The notes below the pieces were generated by a model, which did not search any database, was not told the DNA's origin, and worked only from the letters and a program-made list of their open reading frames with translations. A program made the position numbers and the translations under genes. Shown piece after piece: positions 14,501 through 24,800 of a stretch of DNA of 64,000 bases (position 1 is the first letter of the stretch; each line of letters opens with the position of its first letter). Source of the stretch: Siniperca chuatsi (lineage: Eukaryota > Chordata > Actinopteri > Centrarchiformes > Sinipercidae); assembly GCF_020085105.1 (NCBI RefSeq), contig NC_058052.1:10149233-10213232 (forward strand), read 5' to 3'.

Positions 14501-17500
14501 CTTGTGCAGTCTGTGAAGAGCACAATATGAAGTATTCATAGATTGTGAATTTGTGTCTTATCCTCCTAGAATTGTATTCTTGCTGATACTATCTGTAGAC
14601 TGTTGTCATAATGTACATTTTAGTGTCAATTTTTATTTGCAATGAAAATATCTGGGCTAAATTAGCCAGGATTTTACAAATACTAAGGTCCAAGTCCTAC
14701 AACACACCGTCCACTTTTAACCCATTCACAACTCCTGAATCCACTAAGAGGAATGTTAAGTCTAAAAGTCTAAGGACAGAGGATGTCACACGGTATTGTA
14801 CAGTGAGTTTATCAGAGCTTATTTCACTGAAAACAGCTGCCTGCTGCATATAAAGATAAGCGGTTAGACCGAACCAAAACAGTAAAGTTGCGGGCCATAA
14901 AACCAAAACAATCAGCTGAAAGTCGCCGAAACGATCTGTAGAGCTGTGAGAAAATGCAGAGTCGAGTGATAATTCTCAGTGGGTTTATCACCCTTTTCAC
15001 ATAACATTTAGTCATTTGATCCATTTAAAAATACTGATAGCACCTTTAAGATTTGTCATATTATCCTTGTGAGATAACACAGTACACCCTTAAACTGCAT
15101 TACCACACAATGATATTGGAAGTTACACAGTTCAAACTAGTTTTAGTAGTCTTCTAAATCCTTTTTATACTGTATGGAAATGAATGGAAACCAAAGGCAG
15201 TCTGGAAATGAAAAAAACAAAGATTATAGATCTGAAACTCTGACTTCCATGAGTTGTAGGTTAAAACGTGCAAAATCACTGGTATGGCCCTTTAAACAAC
15301 ACTGGCAGTGTTTCTTAAGTAGAGTGGACAGTGGCAGGATGTGGTTCTGGAGAGGTGGAAAGTTCAGAGTTAAAGCCAAGTGGGGCCTCCGGCGAGGCAG
15401 CATGCGGCCATGCTCCAGTTAACTGGAGTTCACCAGAGGTTAAGTGGGCTATAACTTAACAACAGAAACTTCTGAAATATATGCACAGTCAAGGGGAAGA
15501 AGACAACACTATCTGACAACTCACATGGATCCTCAACTGTCATTTTGATTTTGATGTCTGCTGGTGGGCGATAATTTTGTCTTAGCAGCAAGGCCGATTC
15601 CTAAAACACACAGAGCAGAACAAACTCTGGTTGCCGCTTCTGCAATGAGGCTACACACAGAGTAATCGTTTGCTCCGACCCCTGGGACTGTGAGGAGACA
15701 CTCCACTGCTGTGCTCCTGACTAGTGAGTCCATTTTACCCCCGGCTACATGGTCCAGGGCACTGACTAAAGCACTGGTTCAGTGCCCACAGTGCTCTCAG
15801 AGGAAGTGACCTCAATACATCCAATAACCCTGCTCGCACAAGCGCGACAGCTGTGGAAGATTGGAAACATACCAGGTTTCTTATCTTAGATACTGCTAAA
15901 ATGAGAGAGTGCATTGTTTTGGTGGTGTGAATGTCAAGGGGAGAATGATTAAAAGTTTTCTCATGCAGTTTTCTCATGCAGTTGATATCGAAATGACATC
16001 TTCAAGTGAAAAGGACAAAAATCAGCAGGCAACTGTTGGTGGTTATTGAGGAAGTGAAATAATATATAATCATAATGAATTTAATTTGGACCATCTCATG
16101 AATATAGTAACAAAACCGGGCACACTTTATTTATCTTGGGCATGAAATGGTTTGACATGCTGGCTAAAACCCACAGAAAAAAGTCAGATGATTTTACTCT
16201 GTTCTCATCCCAATAGTTTAAAGCTGCATTCATTAATACTTTCATATTAAAATGGATCAAATGTGTGTGTGATGTGAAAGGTGTTGTAGCAGCTCTTGTC
16301 AGTTCTACAGAGCATTTTAGCAGCTCCCATCAGCGTCAGTTTCAGCTGCAGCAGGAAGCTATTTTCAGACAGAAGCTGTGACAAACCCACTGAACACTAG
16401 CTGCCCAGCACCAAACAGCAGGTAGCCATTGGGTGCTACCTGCAAAACAGCTGGCAACTACCTAGTGAAGATAGTGGTGCATTTAGCAGCTAAAGAGCCA
16501 GATGTTAATATTGGACCTATATACGACTAGATAAATGCTAATGTTACTGCATGGCTGCTGGATGTGTAAATAAGCAACTGTTAGCCAACACGTTCGCCAT
16601 ATCAACTTCTTACTGTGATAATATGTCAGTGTTGTGTTTCCAGTTGGTTGTGCTGCCCCAGAGTGGCCAAACATCAATAAAAGGCAGGGTTTAAATTATT
16701 TTGTAATGTTATTGAAAACTAAATCTTTAATTCGGAGACCTTCTGGGGCTCCAGAGGCCAATATCAGTGTGCAAGGGTCAAAACTTCCTGTGTTTACCTT
16801 CAGGGAGGATAAGCTACTCATGGATCTGCAAACCTTTCATTTCAGCAGCTTTTCCCCTCGCTTCTGTCACCACCTGATTGTTACAGTGAGTCTATGAGGT
16901 AGGGCCATGACTGATAAGACAGAAATAACCAGGTTATTCAATCTACCTGAAGGCAGTCGATCAGCCTACAGTGTGGCCTCTATCCACCGGCACTAAGCAA
17001 ATCTTAGGGCACTTTGCAGTGTGGTGATTGTTGAGTTAACATACTGAGCCGCAGGAGCTGATTTGTGCTGATTACCGGGGCCTATGTGACTGTGTGCACC
17101 GCGGCCAGGTGATTGTGTGGGATCCTGCGTTTGGCACTCGTTACTGTTGTTTTCCACAGAGATGCTAATCATCAAGCATGCGCCAGAGGCATAATTAAAT
17201 GTCACACAGCTCCCTCGGTTTTGGCCCTCTCACTGTGAATAAACCTCTCTCACCCACAGGCTGAGGAGGCCTGGAGTCTGCAGCCACGCTCTGAACAGCC
17301 TGAGCTGCACAGAGCCACAGCTCCCCCTACAGGCCACACTACAAAAGACAACAATCAATCAGTGTGTGCATAGGTCAGTGTGGTTTTACATCATCACAAA
17401 CTGAACCATTACACACATTAGTTTTGGATGATAAATGTTTAACCATTTGTTTTGCCAACAGTGACTGAATTGTTGTTTCACTTGTCCCAAAATAGATATG

Positions 17501-17520
17501 TATGTTTTGTCCTAGTTATT
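11532..17520. other. Intergenic, no gene recognised
   Basis: Scattered short open frames only. The segments around 15430-15800 and 16900-17340 are more GC-rich than their surroundings and could be conserved non-coding sequence or old repeats, but nothing in them identifies a gene. No splice-consistent exon chain was found. Confidence 0.5.
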
Positions 17521-17535
17521 ATATTGTAGTTGCCT

Positions 17536-18215
17536 CTATTTCTCTTGGCTCCCTGTTTGTTTTAGGATTGATTTTAAGATCTTGTTGATTACTTTTAAGG
17601 CTCTTCATGGCCTGGCTCCAGACTATATTTTAGACCTTGTAATCCCTTATGAACCTTCACGTAGTTTGAGATCTTCGGGCAGGGGTCCCCTTGTCTGTTC
17701 CCTAGTCCAGGATGAAAACTAAGGGGGACAGAGCTTTTGCCATCAGGGCCCCGAGGCTCTGGAACAACTTGCCCGAAGAAATTAGGTTGCCTGAGTCAGT
17801 GTCTTCGTTTAAGTCTCGTCTCAAAACACATTTTTATCTGAAAGCATATCCTGATTTTACCTGAACTGGCTGTTTATTTTACTGTTTATTTTATTGCTTT
17901 TGTGTATTTTATGTATTTTATTTCTTTATATTTCGTCGTTCACTGTGGTATTTTATTTCTCTTGTTGTGAAGCACTTTGTACTTTCGTAGAAAAGAAAAA
18001 AAAATGGGACCGTTCCCGTCCCGTTTTTCACAATTGTGAATGACTGGATGGGAGCCGAAACGTCTTGATTCTGAAAACAGCGTCCAGATGACTACGACTG
18101 AAACCTTTTCTACGATGGAACACTCCTGGACGAATGAGGGACTACACCGTCTCACTTTGTACTTTGTTTTGATAAGTGCTCTGTAAATAAAGTTTTATTA
18201 TTATTATTTATTATA
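17536..18215 (+). mobile_element. L2-like LINE 3' end with nested insertion
   Basis: The translated plus strand reads as the C-terminal tail of a fish L2-type reverse transcriptase: FRIDFKIL, then LHGLAPDY, IPYEPSRSLRSSGRG, and after frameshifts ALEQLARRN-like and KAYPDFT-type sequence. It ends in tgtaaataaagtttta followed by tta repeats, the usual 3' end of this family. It is 5'-truncated and disabled by frameshifts. A 167-bp insertion interrupts the 3' untranslated part. A closely similar copy lies inverted at 19440-20260. Confidence 0.75.
17986..18152. mobile_element. Short insertion inside a LINE, with 13-bp target duplication
   Basis: The 13-base word cactttgtacttt occurs at 17973-17985 and again at 18153-18165. 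The inverted sister LINE near 19480 carries only one copy, so it serves as an empty site. The inserted 167 bp starts cgtagaaaag followed by an A-rich run, and contains the inverted partner cttttctacg at 18105-18114. The target duplication and A-rich end suggest a retroposed fragment. I do not recognise its source. Confidence 0.7.
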
Positions 18216-19435
18216 AATGTGACATTCAAAACACAACAGTCATCAAACAGCAATCTGGGGAAATTGATGGGATTTATTGTGATATAAATGAAAAAAAAAA
18301 AAAAAAAGGAAGGCAAGACTGCCCTCATGTGGTGTATTCAACTGTAAATTATGTGGACACCTTGATCATGGGGAAACTGGCAATAATATCTCAAAAGAGC
18401 CAGATTTTGCATATGTACATTGTTATTAACATATCTATACAACAGTTGGGTATTAGACAGCGAATTTCATTATTTTTAAACAAAACACTACCATGTTTGA
18501 TATGGATTTGGTAAAAAAAAAAAGTTGACTTTAAAATACATTACTGCTGTACTGTTCCTCATGCTGGTCAACAGTTACATAGCTTAATTCATCAAAATTT
18601 GACATTATCTAAAAACGTATCTGCACAGTATTCTAGTCAACACACTGAAAGTGCTTCAAATGCACTGAAATATGTACTGCTTCCGGCTACTTGTGAGCTT
18701 ACTGTACTTCAAAATAAAGCTTTTTTTTCAGCTAAAGTATTTTAATTATTTGTTCATATTTTAAATGTTATGTTAATATATCTTCACTGCAAATACAAGA
18801 GGGCTAGACAACCAAGCTAAATGGTTTTAAAATATTTCCATCATATGAAGTTTATTACATCACGAACACAAACCAAGAAGTAAAATCCATCTGATCTTTA
18901 GCTGAGATTATCTTCATTATCTTTCTATATAATACATTACCTGGCTTCGGTCTTATGTGATACTTCAAGATTGTTTAAATGTCATATGGTAACTTTCACT
19001 TGCTAATTTTCAGAACTTGTGATACAGAAAAAATAAATTCACATCATCAGCACTGGACTTGAGGTCAAGTTAACATGATTACAAGGAGAGCTAAGCAACA
19101 GGCTGAGCTAACAGAAGAGTTTATCTGCACTGAGCTCTGTTGTGTCAGTCTGAGATAAATTATAAACAGAACTCTATTAAAACGTCCAATTATTACTTAG
19201 ATAATTTAAATCTATATTATTGTATAAATCTCTCGCTCTAAGCTATGAAAGGAGTTCTGGCAGAGAAACATTTTATTACACCAACAAGTCAAGTCTATTC
19301 TATTCTTTTTGTATTGATTCCGGACAATGTGAGGAGCCAAGAAAGCAGTAGCCTACTCATGTATTGTCAGATTGTCAGAATATGGACAGAGTTTGAGGAG
19401 GGGCTGATACAAATAGTGAGAAGTAATAGTGAGAA
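18216..19435. other. Intergenic, no gene recognised
   Basis: AT-rich sequence with an A-run at about 18290-18307 and no recognisable frame. It forms the spacer between two inverted LINE 3' ends. Confidence 0.55.
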
Positions 19436-19439
19436 AATA

Positions 19440-20260
19440 ATAATAATAATAATACAACTTTATTTATTGAGCACTTATCAAAGCAAAGTACAAAGTGCTT
19501 CACAACAAGAGAAATAAAATACCACAGTGAACGACGAAATATAAAGAAATAAAATACATAAAATACACAAAAGCAATAAAATAAACAGTAAAATAAACAG
19601 CCAGGTCAGGTAAAATCAGGATATGCTTTCAGATAAAAATGTGTTTTGAGACGAGACTTAAATGAAGACACTGACTCAGGCAACCTAATTTCTTCGGGCA
19701 AGTTGTTCCAGAGCCTCGGGGCCCTGATGGCAAAAGCTCTGTCCCCCTTAGTTTTCATCCTGGACTCGGGAACAGACAGGAGACCCCTGCCCGAAAATCT
19801 CAAACTACGTGAAGGTTCATAAGGGATTACAAGGTATAGTCTGGAGCCAGGCCATGAAGAACAAGATCTTAAAAATCAATCCTAAAACAAACAGGTAGCC
19901 AATGTAAAGAGGCTAAAACAGGTGTTATGTGGTCGTACTTCTTAGCTGCTAGGCTGTTAACGAGGACTGAGTTTTGTACAGTCTGCAGTCGGTTTCAGTT
20001 TTATTTGAGTTGAGCTGAAGAAAATGTATCAACATCCAATTTTTTATGTCAGACAGGCAGTCCTGCAGAGAACTCAACGTACTAAGGTCAGTGGGCTTGA
20101 CAGGGAGGTACAACTGAGTGTCATCTGCATAACAATGAAAATAAATACCATGTCTGCGGATTACATCACCCAAAGGAAGCATGTACAAGGAGAACAGTAT
20201 TGGTCCCCAGAATTGAACCTAAAGGCACACCGTACTTGATATGGGAAAAGGATGACATGA
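19440..20260 (-). mobile_element. L2-like LINE 3' end, inverted copy
   Basis: On the minus strand from about 20230 the translation shows MLPLGDVIRRHG then the reverse-transcriptase signature YADDTQLYLP followed by CLSDIKNWM and LQLNSNKTE. After an internal deletion it continues with SGRGLLSVPESRMKTKGD, LWNNLPEEIRLPES and KSRLKTHFYLKAYPDFT. The 3' end (a tta-repeat tail read in reverse) lies at about 19440. It is 5'-truncated and internally deleted, so it cannot be an active element. The last 450 bp are very similar to the copy at 17.5-18.2 kb. Confidence 0.8.
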
Positions 20261-20289
20261 AGTTATTAAGAAAAGTGATGTTATGAAAT

Positions 20290-20412
20290 AGCCATTTTGT
20301 TTTTTTTTGTCTTTATTTGACAGAGCAGCTAAAGACAGACAGGAGGGGGGGTGACATGCAGCAGAGGACCGCGGGCCGGACCCGAACCAGGCGAGCCACC
20401 GGGGGGCCCCAG
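20290..20412. repeat. SINE-like / dispersed GC-rich repeat
   Basis: A T-rich start is followed by gtctttatttgacagagcag, then gtgacatgcagcagaggacc and a GC-rich end containing ggaccgcgggccgg and cgaaccaggcgagcc. This order is common in fish genomes as a short interspersed repeat. Identification is by memory, and boundaries are approximate. Confidence 0.4.
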
Positions 20413-21085
20413 AATCAATAGCCTACCATGTTTAGGTTTAAATAACAGTAACCAAGAAGTCAGTTACAAAGACGTGGCATAAAGTGGACTTTCCCAAATC
20501 AAAGTAAGCTAGTGGTTGGACATCAGTGAAGAGAGAAGACATGCACAGAGGAAAGCGATAACAAAAAACAAAAACAGAGCAAATGGCATTGTCCTTATAT
20601 ATTTATAAAGCCCTTTTCTAAACCCACGTTATGAAGTGCTTCACACAAGGCAGCGACTTCATAACGAGCACATCATAAAAATCAGGAAAAGCTCTCTGAT
20701 CAAAGTACTACGTGGCTCGTGTGCAACTACGAGGTCAGATATATAGCATGGATCAAAAGTATGATCTTGGCAGTTGCAATAGTCGAGGCGTGTAAAATGT
20801 CTTTGAAAGATACAATAGATCGGATTTTGGAAATATTAAGATGATAAAAACAAGTCTGCACAAGTTGTTTTTCAAATGTATTATTTTGGCTCTTTGAGCA
20901 CCACAAGCCGAGTGCCATATAGTCTCATTATATTGAAAAATAAATAAATAAGGCAGACAGCTCTGCTGCTGATATCTCCAAAACTCAGCAACTCACACCA
21001 AAACAATCTAGATGGATAAAGGGCACTATAGGTAAGAGAAAAAAAAAGGGATTTTCGATTTTCGAGTGAACTGTCCCTTTAAATT
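20413..21085. other. Intergenic, repeat-derived
   Basis: No gene. The end near 21050-21075 (gattttcgagtgaactgtccctttaa-type sequence) resembles the terminus of another dispersed fish repeat. Confidence 0.4.
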
Positions 21086-21089
21086 ACTA

Positions 21090-21790
21090 TCAAACCAAAT
21101 GCCAAGATTCTTTGCAACAGGCTTGATGTGTTCCAACAGGGAACCAGCAGATGGCAGGATTTGTTTTGTGCTGGGAGCAAATTACAACGATCTCTGTTTT
21201 GCGGGAGTTAAGCTGCAGAAAATGTTGTGACATCCAGTTTTTGATATCACATAGACAGTCATGTAGTGAACTCAGTCTGACAAGATCAGTGGCTTTAACT
21301 GGCAGGTAGGTCTGCGTGTCATCGGCATGTAATACAATAGGATTCAGGGAAGCATGTACAGCACTAAGGTCCAGAAAAACGAGGACTGAGCACATCCTGT
21401 CAACAGCAGCCATTAAAAGGTCACCCTGAGAAGGGCAGTCTCAGTGCTGTGATGTTTTTTCGAAAGCTGGACTGAAATTAAAGTTAAAAGCCTGTATTTT
21501 TCTAAAATGTTTGATTAAAAAAAATAAAATATAACTTGGAGATTGGTCTGTAATTTTGAGGGAGGATAGGATACTGCCCAGGTTGTACACAAACAGTTTT
21601 GAAGTAATCAGGGACACAACCATTAGATAAAGAACTGTTAAAAACTGACAGCAGGCAGGGGCCAATAGATTCAACGATTCTGAGAAAAACAAAACAAAAA
21701 AAAACAACCCAAAACAAAACTTTTACTAATTCTTCATCAAAAAAAAACAAAAACAAAAAAAAAAACAAACAAACTTAGCTGTATGACATC
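21090..21790 (-). mobile_element. L2-like LINE reverse-transcriptase fragment
   Basis: Minus-strand translation in two or three frames gives VESIGPCLLSVFNSSLSNG, then QNYRPISKL (an RT block) and, after a deletion, a HADDTQTYLPVK version of the RT active-site region with CLCDIKNWM. Stop codons, frameshifts and A-rich expansions (about 21500-21520 and 21690-21775) show it is a degenerate fragment. It differs from the copy at 19.4-20.3 kb and lies just beyond the 3' end of PKR copy A. Confidence 0.75.
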
Positions 21791-21897
21791 AACCGGACAG
21801 GAAGACACGTTCATCTGAGATACTATTTCTAAGGGCTCAGACAAGGAAATGGGAGAGAAGTATATAGTATAAAACAGATTGCAATATTTTTTGATAA

Positions 21898-24800
21898 TCA
21901 AACAGTCCTGCTGCCATAACGCACGATTTCTTGAGTGTTGAGCCTGCGACTGCACTCTTCCAAGTGTGTCTTGAGCGTACTTGCGTCAGGTCGGTCTTCC
22001 GGTTTCACACACAGCATTGGCCTTATTATGATGTACTGCAACATAAAAAAAAAAAATTAAAAAAAGAGAACATCTACTGACATCTAAGCATTAAGAAATT
22101 CTACCAAACTGCAGTATTACTGCACTCAGCATTTCCTCACACGTGGATATTACTTGGGCAACCAGTAAAGGCAAATATATTAAAGGCAGATTGCTGTATT
22201 CCCCAAATACTGTCATCTGTTCTGCAGGATATTTTTTATTTAAAAAAAAAAACAAAAAAAAAAACAAAACGCAATAGTCCTGTTTTGGCTCCTCATCCTT
22301 TGAGGCTTAACAGATGACAACGGTAATAGGTATGTCAATCTCCCACCTGCCCTGTTGGTGAACATCACCAGTAAACCAGCACCCTGTAGGAAATACTCAT
22401 TGCACTTAAGTAACCAGGTTACAGTCAGCTTTCTCCAGTAAGCAGATTTCTTAAAGTCCTGTAAACGAGAAACCTGGTTTCCCCCAGGTAGATTTCTCCT
22501 GGAGAAAGCAGATTTCTCTGCCATGTATATGGGTAATCAACTTTTACAAGTACACGCGACAAAGACTTCAGACAGGGAAAGTAACAGTGGAGTGGCTGGA
22601 TGAAAGGAGAGATTATTACATGCGTCGGTCTTCTTTGTATTTAAAATTCTGAGGTCTAAATTCTAAAACTCTATCCAGTCTAACTAACACAAGGTAGCCT
22701 ATGAAAGTCCAAATAATTAGTTTTCCATCATTGCCACTAGAAGTAGTAAGTCTGTTTCCACCGTTGAATATTTGTTAAATTCAGACACATTTGCGCTGTG
22801 AAGGAAAGCACCGCTGTCCTTACTGAAGTGCTGCATGTACATGTGGATTTACAGTAACCAGGTAACTATAGTGCATGTATACATGTTCTACCTTTGTAAC
22901 CCAGTTTCTCCAAATAACATATTTACTAAAGTGCATGTGAACATAATGACTGATTCATATTGCAAGTACATTGACAAAAACCATAAAATGATGTACCTCT
23001 TCAGGAAAACTGCCTGAAAACCCTTGGGGAAATTTCTGTCCTCTGACGTCATCCCAAATCTGGAAGTCACTCAGAGATAAAAAAGGACAAAAAGAACACG
23101 TAACTGGCTCGACACACCTGATAAGTTGCTCAATTATGCTCTGTTGAACTTTTAGGATAACTGAAAAAAGATTAAACATAGCAGGTTATTAACTACTGAT
23201 AATGACACAGTAAGAACAATTTTGGATTGTGACTGAACAACTCACCACATGCATTTCATGACCAGTGGAAACTTTCCAAAGAAGTTCAAAGCATATCAAC
23301 CCCAAAGCAAATATATCAACTTTTCGGTCATAAGTCTTCTGGCTCCTCTGTTGTAAAACAAGAACACAATATTAACAAATATCACTATATATTAAATGTG
23401 CTCATGAAGTCACTGTATGTAACTAAACCAATAGTTAATAAAGCCATTCTGAGGTCTAAAGTTGTGTTCAGACCAAACCTGTAGCGAATTTTGTGTGTAG
23501 TATGAATACACACAAAGTCAATGCAAAGACGTGAATAGAAGCAAATTCACGCCGGGCGAGGTGAAAATGTTTTCAAAAAGAAACAAAACAAAAAAAATGC
23601 GAAAAATTTGTGTGACGCTGTGTCGTGAAATCCTATCAGCTCTGAGAAGGAACAAATAAGGGCTTGGAGAAAAGTGAGCAAAACCATAGGACTATATGGT
23701 AAGTTCTGAAAAACACTTAGCACTGCATTAGCTGCCAGTTAGTTAGCATGGAAGGAGTACTCCCAATGACTGTTAAGGGCAAATATTCACGGGTTGCGAA
23801 ATACTCAAAAAACAAAAACACTCCAGCAGCCGTAATATTACATTAAATAACTTTAAAAAATAGGTTCTTTTTTTCTTTGAAGTAGCTATGAAGCATAATA
23901 ACACACTCCGAGGTGTCCCATTTTTCAATGCTGTGAGCACCACAGGGTGCAACCAATATTTAATAATACAGAAAAATCTAAAGTTATTGTCAGCCGTCTC
24001 ACTTGCTCAGGAGCCATGTAATATGGGGTTCCTTTGTACAAAGTCCTCTCGATCAGGTTCCCATCATTGTCTTCAGCAGCAGCAGTAGTGACCAGACCAA
24101 AGTCTCCAATCTTCACTTCCCCATCTTGCCCAAACATGATGTTGGTAGGCTATCCACAGGAAAGAAATAAACAAACATGTAGCTTCATGAGTGATGTGAT
24201 GTAATAAATGATGATTATATTCACTTCGTCTCACCTTCAGGTCTCTGTGGATGAGCATCTTGGAGTGAATGTATTCGACTCCACTGACTATTTGCTGAGC
24301 AATAGTTAGACTCTCTTCTCTTCTCTTGGAGTTTCGCAGAGATTTCTTCACATTCTGAATATTCTTCTCGTCTATCCACACTCTAAGTGTTTTGGTGTCA
24401 CACAACTCCATCTGAATATACAGGTACTTTATTGATGAATTATCGGTAGAAGACCTAGAAAAGTAAGAAAAGACAAATGAAGAAATTATGTACCTCCAGT
24501 AAGTAAGTAAGGACTTTAATAAGATGTGACTTACTGGGAAGTGCTGCAACTGTCATCTGTACTGTCCCATTGGTCTCCTGAATCATCCATCCAACACGAG
24601 TGTAACTGAACAATGTTGCAGTGATGAAGGCCTGATAATGCTTTCACCTCTCGTAGAGCTTTGCTGATCCTAAGGATTAGAAAATAGCTCAGTTGAAACT
24701 TTCAACTTATAATGCATACAAAAAACATAGAACATCAATTAATATTTGACTTACTCTTTGCAGCGGACAATCTTTATAGCATAATCCTTCTCCGTAAGTT

